Below the pieces are notes generated by a model. That model searched no databases. It worked only from the letters and a program-made list of their open reading frames with translations, and was not told the origin of the DNA. From Sphingomonas sp. BAUL-RG-20F-R05-02 (GTDB lineage Bacteria > Pseudomonadota > Alphaproteobacteria > Sphingomonadales > Sphingomonadaceae), in the NCBI RefSeq assembly GCF_022662305.1, contig NZ_JAKNQH010000001.1, positions 496,001-560,000 on the forward strand: DNA of 64,000 nt, written 5' to 3'. Below, piece by piece: positions 26,429 through 35,157 of the stretch. The first letter of the stretch is position 1. Each line of letters opens with the position of its first letter. Both the position numbers and the translations under genes were made by a program.

Positions 26429-28624
26429 ATGTCCTACTCCATACTCGCTGCGGGCGTTTCGCTCATAACGTTCACCGCGCCGGCCTTTGCCGAAGACGTC
26501 GCTCCGCAGCGTGACATCATCGTGACGGGCCAACCCGACCTGCCCGATCTTGACCAGCCGACCGATACCGGCAGCCGCCTTGGCCTGTCGGTGCGCGAGA
26601 CGCCCGCCTCGATTGAGGTGCTGACGCAGCAGGACCTCCAGATTCGCGGGCTTCGCACCTCGAAGGACGCGTTTAACGATATCGTCGGTGCGATCGCCGG
26701 CAACGTGCCGGGCAACCCGGCGGTCATCAGCCTGCGCGGATTTTCCGGGTCGGCGGTGTCGATTTTGCAGGACGGCGTGCGGGTCTCAACTTCCACCGTC
26801 GTCACGCGCGACATAAACACCTGGCATTACGACCGGATCGAGGTGCTGAAAGGCCCGGCATCCGTCCTGTACGGCGAGGGTGCGCTGGCGGGCGTGGTCA
26901 ACAAGGTGACGCGCAAGCCGGTGTTCGACGGCACGCATATGGATGGACTGCTCAGCTTCGGCAGTTTCGACACGCTGGAGGCGGCGGCGGGCGTGAACTA
27001 CACCCTGTCGGACACGCTGGCGGTGCGTGCCGACGCCAGTTACCAGCGCAGCGACAGCCTGTACGACGTGAAGGACAACGACACGCGTTCGACTGGGCTG
27101 ACCGCTTCCGCCCTGTGGAAGCCGAGCGCGGACCTGTCGGTACTGATCGGCGTCGATCATTTCGCGGATCGCTACGATTCGAGTTATCAGGGTGCGCCGT
27201 TGGTCGCGCTCGCCACTGCGCGCGCGCCGAGCGATGCGGTGCGCACCACCAACGGGCTGGTGCTCGACCGGGCGATACGGCGCGAGAACTATAATCCGTA
27301 CGGCGGCTATTCCGGCGCGAACGAGACGACGCTGCGCTCGCGGATCGAATGGACACTGGGCAGCGGCTGGAAACTCGCCAACGATGCGCAATATTATTGG
27401 GCGAAGCGCGATTTCGTGCTGAGTGGCGACCAGAACTACACCGCGCCGACGCCCGCCTTCCCGAACGGCAGCGTGGCGCGATCGGTACAGCGCATCTTCC
27501 ACGATCAGCGGTTCTGGACGGACAGGCTCGCCATCAGCAACGACAGCGTGATCGGCGGCCTGCGCAACCGTTTTACGCTCGGCGGCGAGTATGACCACAC
27601 CTGGTTCGTCAACCCGCGCCAACAAAGTCCGGTCGGTGCGGTCGCGCCGGTCGATCCCTATGCGCCGGTGGTGGGCGGCTTCCCGATGAGCGGAGTCTAT
27701 ACCACCACCAACGTGGTCTATCGCTCGCGTCTAGACCAGCAATCGGTGTTCGCGGAGAATGCGCTGAACCTCACTCCGCGCTGGCTGATCGTCGGCGGGG
27801 CACGTTACGATCATATCGATCTCGATCGTTACATCACTAACCTCAACGCGGGCGGTGCGCTGACGCAGGCGCATCCGAGCTACAATCCGTTCTCGTGGCG
27901 GATCGGCACGACATGGGAGGCGATCAAGGGCGTGACGCTATATGGGCAATATACCACCGCCGTGGTGCCGGTGTCCTCGATCCTGCTCCAGTCGATCGCC
28001 AATACCGCCTACCGGCTCACCACCGGCCGCAGCGCGGAGGGCGGCTTCAAGGCGTCGCTGTGGGGCGACCGGATCGGCGTGACGGGCGCGGGCTACTGGA
28101 TCGAGCAGCGCAACATCCTCACCCGTGATCCGAACGACCCCAGCCAGAGCATCCAGGGCGGGCGGCAGTCGTCGCGGGGGGCGGAGCTGACGATCAGCGG
28201 CAATGTCACGCCGCAGTTCCAGCTTACGGGCGGCGCATCGTACGTGAAGGCGAAGTACGACGAACTGATCGAGGTGATCGGCACCACCCGCTTCGACCGC
28301 GCCGGCGACCGGCCGATCAACGTGCCCTCGACTACACTGAACGCGAGTGCGCTCTACACGATCAAGCCGCTGCCGGTGACGCTCGGCGCGTTCGTGCGGC
28401 ATGCCTCGGGGTTCTACACCGACACGGCCAACACGATCCTGGTGCGCGGGCATACCACACTGGACGCATCGATCAGCTACCGCGTCGCGCCACAGGCTAC
28501 GCTGACGGTGCGGGGCCGGAACCTCACCCAGGCGTTCTACGGAGAATATTCCGGCTATCCCGCCACCAACGTCTACATCGCCGCGCCGCGCAGTTTCGAC
28601 GTCGCGCTCGCCACGCACTTCTGA
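26429..28624 (+). CDS. TonB-dependent siderophore-type receptor
   Basis: 731 aa outer-membrane receptor of the FhuA/FecA siderophore type. Signal peptide 1-20 ending TAPAFA; TonB-box-like QRDIIVTG near 27; plug domain with LSVRETPASIEVLTQQDL, ISLRGFSGSA and RIEVLKGPASVLYGEGALAG; then a 22-strand-size barrel ending in SFDVALATHF with a terminal aromatic residue. The neighbouring PepSY protein fits ferric-siderophore uptake, while DUF2946 suggests copper; sequence alone does not decide. The ribosome-binding site is weak (CAGGG). Confidence 0.92.
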   Translation: MSYSILAAGVSLITFTAPAFAEDVAPQRDIIVTGQPDLPDLDQPTDTGSRLGLSVRETPASIEVLTQQDLQIRGLRTSKDAFNDIVGAIAGNVPGNPAVISLRGFSGSAVSILQDGVRVSTSTVVTRDINTWHYDRIEVLKGPASVLYGEGALAGVVNKVTRKPVFDGTHMDGLLSFGSFDTLEAAAGVNYTLSDTLAVRADASYQRSDSLYDVKDNDTRSTGLTASALWKPSADLSVLIGVDHFADRYDSSYQGAPLVALATARAPSDAVRTTNGLVLDRAIRRENYNPYGGYSGANETTLRSRIEWTLGSGWKLANDAQYYWAKRDFVLSGDQNYTAPTPAFPNGSVARSVQRIFHDQRFWTDRLAISNDSVIGGLRNRFTLGGEYDHTWFVNPRQQSPVGAVAPVDPYAPVVGGFPMSGVYTTTNVVYRSRLDQQSVFAENALNLTPRWLIVGGARYDHIDLDRYITNLNAGGALTQAHPSYNPFSWRIGTTWEAIKGVTLYGQYTTAVVPVSSILLQSIANTAYRLTTGRSAEGGFKASLWGDRIGVTGAGYWIEQRNILTRDPNDPSQSIQGGRQSSRGAELTISGNVTPQFQLTGGASYVKAKYDELIEVIGTTRFDRAGDRPINVPSTTLNASALYTIKPLPVTLGAFVRHASGFYTDTANTILVRGHTTLDASISYRVAPQATLTVRGRNLTQAFYGEYSGYPATNVYIAAPRSFDVALATHF

Positions 28625-28636
28625 GAAGGAACCGCC

Positions 28637-30025
28637 ATGGCGACCCTACCCCCTTCGCGGCTGTACCGGACGATCTGGCGCTGGCATTTCTATGCCGGGC
28701 TGATCGTCGCGCCGTTCCTGCTGATCCTCGCGGTGACGGGTTCGATTTACCTGTTCAACGACGAGATCAACGACCGGATCTATCCCGAACAGCGCTTCGT
28801 CGCACCGCACGCCGCCAGCGTGGCCGTCTCGACGATGCTGCGCGCCGCGCTCGCCGCGCATCCCGGCGGCGCGACGCGAATCGACATGCCGACCGCGCCG
28901 AACCGATCCGCAGTGGTGTTCGTGACGCCGACCCAAGGCGCGCCGCTCCGCGTCTCGGTCGATCCCGGCAGCGGGCGGGTGCTGGGCAGCATCGTGTACG
29001 AACGCACGCTGGTCGGCTTTGCCGATACGATGCACGGTTCGCTCACCATCGGCACGGTCGGCGACCGTATCGTCGAGCTGGCGGCGTGCTGGGCCCTGCT
29101 GCTGATCGCGTCGGGGGTGTATCTGTGGTGGCCGCGCGGGCGCTCCGTCGCCGCGTTCCGGCTGCGACCGCGCACTAACGGGCGGACATTCTGGCGCGAT
29201 CTGCACGGAGTGGTCGGCATCTGGACCGTTGCGTTCATCGCCTTCATGCTCGTCACCGGCCTGCCCTGGGCGGGGATCGAGGGTGACCTGATCCAGCGGG
29301 TCAGCGCGGCGGCGGGGGTCGGCTATCCACCGTCGCACTCCACCCATAATCCGCCCAAAAGCGTGCCGATGAAGCAGGCGCTCGGCGCGGCGCCGTGGAC
29401 GCTGGAAACGATGCCGATGCCGATCTCCGGCGAACATGCCGGCCACGCCGGGCATGCGATGGGCGCGGGCGCGTCCGACGCTGCGACGATCACCGGAGCC
29501 AACCGCGCCGCCGCCGTGTTCCGCGCGCATCACCTCAGCGGCTACCGGCTGTTCCTCCCCGCTGGGCCGACTGGCGTCTACACCGCCTACACCTACCCAG
29601 ACCAGCCGGAGGGGCAGCGCACGCTCTACGTCGATCGGTGGAGCGGCAGGCTGATCCGCGAGGTCGATTTCGCGGAATACGGCATCGTCGGCCGCGCGGT
29701 GGAGCTTGGCGTGCAGCTGCACATGGGCAACTACTTCGGCCTCGCCAACCAGATCGTGATGCTGATCCCCTGCCTCGCCGTCATCACCTTGGTGGTGAGC
29801 GGCTTCGCGATGTGGTGGAAACGGCGCCCGGCCGGTCGCCTCGCCGCGCCGCCGCGCGTGGCCAACGCGCCGGTGGCCGGGCTGATCGCGATCATCGTGG
29901 TGGCAGGCGTGGTGATGCCGTTGCTCGGCGCATCGTTGATCGTGGTGGTGCTGATCGATCGCGCGGTCGTGCTGTTCGGGCGGAGACGCGCGTTGACCGG
30001 CGGCGTGGTTCGGCTAGGCAGGTGA
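28637..30025 (+). CDS. PepSY-associated transmembrane protein
   Basis: 462 aa inner-membrane protein (PepSY_TM, COG3182). Four hydrophobic helices at about 17-40, 145-165, 190-212 and 375-395, plus a C-terminal pair. The first reads WRWHFYAGLIVAPFLLILAV and HMGNYFGLANQIVM before the third group is typical. Relatives act as siderophore or iron reductases; conserved histidines fit heme or metal binding. A His/Met insertion (ISGEHAGHAGHAMGAG near 263) is unusual and echoes the DUF2946 metal-loop composition. GAAGGAA precedes the ATG, 12 bp after the receptor stop. Confidence 0.87.
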   Translation: MATLPPSRLYRTIWRWHFYAGLIVAPFLLILAVTGSIYLFNDEINDRIYPEQRFVAPHAASVAVSTMLRAALAAHPGGATRIDMPTAPNRSAVVFVTPTQGAPLRVSVDPGSGRVLGSIVYERTLVGFADTMHGSLTIGTVGDRIVELAACWALLLIASGVYLWWPRGRSVAAFRLRPRTNGRTFWRDLHGVVGIWTVAFIAFMLVTGLPWAGIEGDLIQRVSAAAGVGYPPSHSTHNPPKSVPMKQALGAAPWTLETMPMPISGEHAGHAGHAMGAGASDAATITGANRAAAVFRAHHLSGYRLFLPAGPTGVYTAYTYPDQPEGQRTLYVDRWSGRLIREVDFAEYGIVGRAVELGVQLHMGNYFGLANQIVMLIPCLAVITLVVSGFAMWWKRRPAGRLAAPPRVANAPVAGLIAIIVVAGVVMPLLGASLIVVVLIDRAVVLFGRRRALTGGVVRLGR

Positions 30026-30027
30026 CG

Positions 30028-30702
30028 ATGCCGCCCCCGCCCCTCCTCCGCGTGTCAGGTGTCGCCAAGTCGGTGCCGGGTGGCAGGCGGCTGTTCGAGG
30101 GGCTCAACCTCGATATCGCGGCCGGCGAGCTGGTCGCGATCCTCGGTGATTCGGGGGTAGGCAAATCGACCTTGCTCAACATGCTCGCCGGGCTGGACGG
30201 TGTGGATACGGGCGAGATTGCCGTCGAGGGCACGGTCCTCGGCACGCTCGACGCAGCGGCGCTCACCCGGCTGCGGCGTGAGCGGATCGGCTTCGTGTTC
30301 CAGGCCTTTCACATCCTGCCCTATCTCAGCCTGCGCCAAAACATCGCGCTGCCGCTCGCGCTCGTCTCGGCCGATCGCAAGGCGGTGGCGGAACGCGCGC
30401 AGGCGATGCTGGAACGGGTTGGCCTGGGTGCGCGCGGAGACAGCTATGCGCGCGATCTGTCCGGCGGCGAGTTGCAGCGCGTGGCGATCGCGCGCGCGCT
30501 GATCCATCGCCCGGCGCTGATCCTCGCCGACGAACCGACCGGCAATCTTGACGCCGAGACGGCGACGCGCATCCTCGCGCTGTTTGCAGACAGTGTACGC
30601 GCGGGCGGCGCGGCGGCAATCCTCGTCACCCATTCGCACGCCGCCGCCGCCATCGCGGACCGCACGCTCGTCCTCACCCCAGCCGGCCTGATGCCGGCCT
30701 GA
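30028..30702 (+). CDS. ABC transporter ATPase (LolD/MacB type)
   Basis: 224 aa nucleotide-binding subunit. Walker A GDSGVGKST near 42, Q-loop in FVFQAFHILPYLSL, signature LSGGELQRVAIARAL, Walker B LILADEPTGNLD and H-loop VTHSH are all intact. The start ATG at 30028 is two bases after the PepSY stop. Its stop overlaps the ATG of the permease (TGATG). With the permease and the AttH-like protein that follows it matches the AttEFGH arrangement of a lipid or lipoprotein-type exporter; the cargo is unknown. Confidence 0.93.
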   Translation: MPPPPLLRVSGVAKSVPGGRRLFEGLNLDIAAGELVAILGDSGVGKSTLLNMLAGLDGVDTGEIAVEGTVLGTLDAAALTRLRRERIGFVFQAFHILPYLSLRQNIALPLALVSADRKAVAERAQAMLERVGLGARGDSYARDLSGGELQRVAIARALIHRPALILADEPTGNLDAETATRILALFADSVRAGGAAAILVTHSHAAAAIADRTLVLTPAGLMPA

Positions 30703-33191
30703 TGCGGGCGGATACCGGCTTCCTGCGGGCGCGGCTCGCGCTCGGCTGGATGATCCTTGGCGAATGGCGTGCCCACCCGGCGCGCTGGCTGCTGACGGCG
30801 GTGGCGATCGCGATCGGCGTGGCGCTCGGCTTCGCGGTGCATCTCGTCAACGGCTCGGCGCTGGCCTCGTTCGAGGGCGCGCTCAACAGCGTCAACGGCG
30901 CGGCGGACCTACAGGTCAATGCGCGTACCCCGCTCGGCTTCGATGAACGTCTGTATCCGCGGCTGCTCGCTGCGCGCGGCATCGCCGATGCCAGTCCGGT
31001 GGTGAAGCTTGATGCGCGCGTGGGCGCGGTGCGGCTGACGCTCCTCGGACTCGATGCGATCCGCGCCGCGCAGGTGACGAAATCGCTGATCGGTATCGGC
31101 GCCAGCCCCGGTGACGCGTTCGCGGAGGATGCGCTGTTCCTCTCCGAAACCGCGCGGCGGGCGTTGGGCGTGAAGACCGGAGCGCGCGTGACGATCACCG
31201 CCAATGGCCACGCCGTGCCGCTGCGTGTGGCGGGAACGCTGCCCGGTGTGGCGGATGGGCAGAGCATTGCGGTGATCGACATCGCGGCTGCGCAGTGGCG
31301 GTTCGGGCGGCTTGGGCGGCTCGACCGCATCGACCTGAAGCGCGCGGACGGAGCGGACGATACGGGTCTCGCCGCGCGCCTGCCCGCCGACGCGGTACTC
31401 GGCACCGCGCGTAGCGATGGCAGCCGCACCGATGCGCTGTCGCGTGCGTACCGCGTCAACCTAGACATGCTGGCGCTCGTCGCGCTGCTGACCGGCGGGT
31501 TCCTGGTTTTTTCCGCGCAATCGCTATCGGTCGCGCGGCGGCTGCGCGCGTTCGCGCTGGTGCGGACCCTCGGCTTGCCGCGCGCCGGCATCGTCGCGAC
31601 CGTCGCGGCGGAAGGGCTGGTGATCGGGCTGATCGGCGCGAGCGTGGGGCTGGCGATCGGCTACGCGCTGGCGTGGGCCGCGTTGTCGATGCTCGGTGGC
31701 GATCTTGGCGCGGGGTATTTCGCCGGCGGCGGCGCGCATCTGGTGTTCGCGCCATGGGCGGCGGCGGGGTTCTTCGCGCTTGGGCTGGTCGCGGCGATCG
31801 GCGGCAGCGTCGTGCCCGCGCGAATCGCCGCGCGCGCCGCTCCGGCGGCGGCGCTGCGCAATACGGGCGACATGATCGATCCGCGCGCGCGGATCGCGTG
31901 GGCGCCTGCGCTGGTGCTGATCGTCTGCGGCGGCGTGGCGGCGTTGCTGCCGGCAGTGGGCGGGCTGCCGCTGTTCGGCTTCGCCGCGATGGCGCTGATC
32001 CTCGCCGGAGGGATTGCCGGCATGCCGTGGCTCGCGCGGGCGCTGCTCGCGCCGCTCGCGCGGGCGGACGGCCGCAACGTGCCGCTCGGCCTTGCGCTAC
32101 GCCATCTCCACGGCGCGCCGGGGCAGGCCGCGACCGCGCTGTGCGGGATCGTCGCCAGTACCGCGCTGATGATCGCGATGGCGATGATGGTGTTCAGCTT
32201 TCGCGGCGCGGTCGATACATGGCTCGGGCAGGTTCTCTCCGCCGATCTGTACCTCCGCACCGAAGGCGGCGCGCTCGACCCTCAGGCACAGGCGAAGCTT
32301 GCGCGGATCCCCGGCATCGCCCGCGTCGCCTTCAGCCGCCAGATCCCGCTGTCGCTCGCCGCCGATCGTCCGCCGGTAGTGCTGATCGCACGGCCCGTTG
32401 CGACCGGGGAAGCGGACCCGAGCCTTGTGTTGATCGCCGGCTCCACCACGGCTCAGCCGGGCGCGGTGCCGGTGTGGGTGTCGGAACCAGCGGCGCGGCT
32501 ATACCGGAGGCAAGTCGGTGATATGGTCGCACTGCCGTTCCACGCGCGCTTTCGCGTCTCGGGCGTGTGGCGTGACTACGCGCGGCAACAAGGCGCGATC
32601 GTGATGCGCGACGGCGACTACACGCGACTGACCGGCGACGCGAGCCGTGACGAGGCCGCGATCATGCTGCGACCGGGTACGCGTGGCGACACCGTCACCG
32701 CTGCCTTGCGCGCCGCCGCGCCGGGCGTGGCAATCACCGAGCCTGCGACGTTGCGGCGCTTCGCGCTGCAACTGTTCGATCGCAGCTTCGCCGTGACCTA
32801 TCTGCTGGAGGCGATCGCAATCCTCGTCGGCCTGGCTGGGGTGGCGGCGACCATGTCGGCGCAGACGATCGCCCGCACCCGCGAATTCGGGATGTTGCGC
32901 CACATCGGCGTCTCGCGGCGGCAGGTCACCGCGATGCTGGCGAGCGAAGGCGCGCTGCTCGGCGCGATCGGCGGGATCGCCGGGATTGGTCTTGGCGCGG
33001 TGCTGGCGCAGGTGCTGATCCAGGTCATCAATCCGCAATCGTTCAATTGGACGATGGCGACGCTGGTGCCGTGGGGGACGATCGGCTGCGTGGCGCTGGC
33101 GCTGGTGATCGCGGCATCGGTGACGGCGATCCTTGCCGGTCGGCGTGCCACGGCGATCGATGCGGTTCGCGCCGTGCGGGAGGATTGGTGA
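30702..33191 (+). CDS. FtsX-type ABC permease
   Basis: 829 aa with two FtsX domains. An N-terminal helix (about 24-44), a periplasmic domain, three helices at about 255-275, 300-330 and 345-375, then a duplicated half ending with helices near 705-725, 755-780 and 790-812. This is the fused-permease layout equivalent to AttF plus AttG. Overlaps the ATPase by one base and the AttH-like gene by four. Membrane subunit of a mechanotransmission-type (MacB/LolCDE-like) transporter. Confidence 0.9.
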   Translation: MRADTGFLRARLALGWMILGEWRAHPARWLLTAVAIAIGVALGFAVHLVNGSALASFEGALNSVNGAADLQVNARTPLGFDERLYPRLLAARGIADASPVVKLDARVGAVRLTLLGLDAIRAAQVTKSLIGIGASPGDAFAEDALFLSETARRALGVKTGARVTITANGHAVPLRVAGTLPGVADGQSIAVIDIAAAQWRFGRLGRLDRIDLKRADGADDTGLAARLPADAVLGTARSDGSRTDALSRAYRVNLDMLALVALLTGGFLVFSAQSLSVARRLRAFALVRTLGLPRAGIVATVAAEGLVIGLIGASVGLAIGYALAWAALSMLGGDLGAGYFAGGGAHLVFAPWAAAGFFALGLVAAIGGSVVPARIAARAAPAAALRNTGDMIDPRARIAWAPALVLIVCGGVAALLPAVGGLPLFGFAAMALILAGGIAGMPWLARALLAPLARADGRNVPLGLALRHLHGAPGQAATALCGIVASTALMIAMAMMVFSFRGAVDTWLGQVLSADLYLRTEGGALDPQAQAKLARIPGIARVAFSRQIPLSLAADRPPVVLIARPVATGEADPSLVLIAGSTTAQPGAVPVWVSEPAARLYRRQVGDMVALPFHARFRVSGVWRDYARQQGAIVMRDGDYTRLTGDASRDEAAIMLRPGTRGDTVTAALRAAAPGVAITEPATLRRFALQLFDRSFAVTYLLEAIAILVGLAGVAATMSAQTIARTREFGMLRHIGVSRRQVTAMLASEGALLGAIGGIAGIGLGAVLAQVLIQVINPQSFNWTMATLVPWGTIGCVALALVIAASVTAILAGRRATAIDAVRAVREDW

Positions 33192-34255
33192 TCCGCGCCG
33201 CCGCCCTGCTGCTCGCCGCCGCCGCGATGGTCGCGGCCAGTCCAGCTGCCGCGCCATACCCGGTGGTGCGCCCCGGCCGGGCCTTCGCCTTTCCGACCGA
33301 TCACGGCGCGCATCCGGCGTTTCGCACCGAATGGTGGTACGTCACAGGTTGGCTCCGCACCAAGACAGGCAAGAATCTCGGATTTCAGGTGACGTTCTTC
33401 CGCACCCGCCCCGGTGCTGGCGAGACGAACCCGAGCCGCTTCGCGCCGCGTCAGATCCTTTTCGCGCACGCCGCGCTATCCGATCCCGCCACCGGCCATC
33501 TGCTCCACGGCGAGCGCGCCGCGCGCGCCGGCTTCGGCGTGGCGCAGGCGCGGATCGGCGATACCGACGTGAGCCTGCGCGACTGGCGGATCGTGCGGCG
33601 GCCGGACGGGCATTTCGCGACTAAAGTTGCCACGCCCGACTTCACGCTGACCCTCGATCTTGCCCCGCGTCAGGGCGTAATGTTGCAAGGGCAGAACGGT
33701 TACAGCCAGAAGGGGCCGAAGCCGGAGCAGGCGAGCTACTATTACTCGCTGCCGCATCTGGCCGCGGCAGGGCGGCTGACCCGCGACGCCCGGGCCGAGC
33801 CGGTCACGGGCGAGGCGTGGCTCGATCGGGAATGGTCGTCCGACTATCTCGGCGGCACGGCGACCGGCTGGGACTGGACCGGGCTGAACCTCGATAATGG
33901 CGGTGCGCTGATGGCGTTCCGCATCCGGCGCGCAGACAGCGGGACATTGTGGGCGGGCGGATCGCTGCGCCGCAAGGATGGCACCCTCACCCGCTTCGCG
34001 CGCGGCGACATCCGGTTCGATCCCGTTGCACGCTGGCGTTCGCCGCGGACCGGCGCGGTTTACCCAGTTGCGCAACGTTTGACGGTGAAACTGCCGGAAG
34101 GGGCGCGCAGCTTCACGTTGCGGCCGCTGTTCGCCGATCAGGAACTCGATGCGCGACGCAGCGGCATGCCGGTGTATTGGGAGGGCGCGGTGCGGACCGA
34201 GGGCGGGCGCGGCTACCTCGAACTGACCGGCTATGCCGATCGGCTGCGGATGTAG
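33188..34255 (+). CDS. AttH/CrtC-like lipocalin-fold protein, exported
   Basis: 355 aa starting at a GTG that overlaps the permease stop (GTGA). A signal peptide (residues 3-20, ending SPAAA) precedes a double lipocalin-like domain of the AttH/carotenoid 1,2-hydratase (CrtC) family: FRTEWWYVTGWL near 50, YYYSLPHLAAAGRL near 180, AWLDREWSSDYL and WDWTGLNLDNG are diagnostic. AttH proteins accompany AttEFG transporters and probably carry or modify the lipidic cargo in the periplasm. No carotenoid genes are nearby, so a CrtC role is unlikely. Confidence 0.88.
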   Translation: MIRAAALLLAAAAMVAASPAAAPYPVVRPGRAFAFPTDHGAHPAFRTEWWYVTGWLRTKTGKNLGFQVTFFRTRPGAGETNPSRFAPRQILFAHAALSDPATGHLLHGERAARAGFGVAQARIGDTDVSLRDWRIVRRPDGHFATKVATPDFTLTLDLAPRQGVMLQGQNGYSQKGPKPEQASYYYSLPHLAAAGRLTRDARAEPVTGEAWLDREWSSDYLGGTATGWDWTGLNLDNGGALMAFRIRRADSGTLWAGGSLRRKDGTLTRFARGDIRFDPVARWRSPRTGAVYPVAQRLTVKLPEGARSFTLRPLFADQELDARRSGMPVYWEGAVRTEGGRGYLELTGYADRLRM

Positions 34256-34258
34256 CCG

Positions 34259-34540
34259 TCAGCGCGTGAGCAGATCGGCGAACGTCAGTACGTAAAGGAA
34301 GCTAGCCCATACCAAACCGGCCAAGGCAGCGATCCGCACAATCCCGCTGGCACCCTTCAACTGCATGAACAACAGTGCGATCAGCAGCGCCTTGGCGAGC
34401 GCGATGGCCAGCCCCGTCTCGGTCTTGAACGGCAGTCCCGGCACGAACGCATAGACGATCGTCAGCGTCAGCAGCGCCATGAGCGCCGCCCAGATGCGCA
34501 GCGGCTTGACAAGGACGTGGTGGCGGTCCTCTCGCGTCAT
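34259..34540 (-). CDS. Cytochrome c oxidase subunit IV-like small membrane protein
   Basis: 93 aa with three predicted helices (about 16-32, 43-60, 68-88), the size and topology of the prokaryotic cytochrome oxidase subunit IV family. It probably stabilises the oxidase. The ATG at 34540 overlaps the stop of subunit III (ATGA). Last gene of the respiratory operon; its stop is 3 bp from the AttH-like stop on the other strand, leaving no room for a separate terminator. Confidence 0.85.
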   Translation of the reverse strand: MTREDRHHVLVKPLRIWAALMALLTLTIVYAFVPGLPFKTETGLAIALAKALLIALLFMQLKGASGIVRIAALAGLVWASFLYVLTFADLLTR

Positions 34541-35157
34541 CGCCCAGCCAGATACAACAAAGGGTAGAGGAATACCCACACCACATCGACGAGGTGCCAA
34601 TACAGCGCGGTACCCTCGGCAGTGGTCCAGCGCGCGGCCAATTGGTCGCGCGGGATCAGCAACATACGCGCCACGATGCCGAGGCCGATGGTCAGATGGA
34701 TGGCGTGGACGACGGTGACGGTCCAGTAGAACGCCCAGAATTCGCTCGCGCCGGTCTGCGCTATCGGAAAGTCGCGACCGGGCAGCAGATGCTCGCTGAC
34801 GTCCTGCCAATATTCGAAGCCCTTTACCGTGACGAAGCAGAGACCGAGCGCAATGGTCGCGACATACATCGCGCGCGCCAGCGACACCGCGCCGACACGC
34901 ACCGCCCGCTCCGCTATCGCCATCGTCAGGCTGCTGGTGAGCAGCACGACCGTGTTGATGCTGCCGAACCACACATCGGTATGGCGCGCGCCGGCGATGA
35001 AGCCAATGGGATGTTCGACACGAGAGACGGTGTAGAACAGGAAAATGCCGCCGAAGAACAACGTCTCGGTCGCCAGGAACATCCATACGCCGAACTGCGT
35101 CGCGACGCGCTGGCGCTCGGCATCCGCCCACGGTTTTTGCAGCGCGGTGTCGGTCAC
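34537..35157 (-). CDS. ctaE: Cytochrome c oxidase subunit III
   Basis: 206 aa, the short five-helix form of subunit III ([19 protein letters not shown] near 26, [33 protein letters not shown]). It starts with GTG at 35157, overlapping the subunit I stop (GTGA); longer in-frame starts would lie inside subunit I. FATE-type glutamate near 32 and [11 protein letters not shown] near 185 are conserved family positions. Confidence 0.93.
   Translation of the reverse strand: MTDTALQKPWADAERQRVATQFGVWMFLATETLFFGGIFLFYTVSRVEHPIGFIAGARHTDVWFGSINTVVLLTSSLTMAIAERAVRVGAVSLARAMYVATIALGLCFVTVKGFEYWQDVSEHLLPGRDFPIAQTGASEFWAFYWTVTVVHAIHLTIGLGIVARMLLIPRDQLAARWTTAEGTALYWHLVDVVWVFLYPLLYLAGR

Noticed and set aside
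33188..34255. Carotenoid 1,2-hydratase (CrtC) as a carotenoid-pathway enzyme
   Set aside because: The context is an AttEFG-like transporter with a signal peptide on this protein and no carotenoid genes; AttH is the better call.
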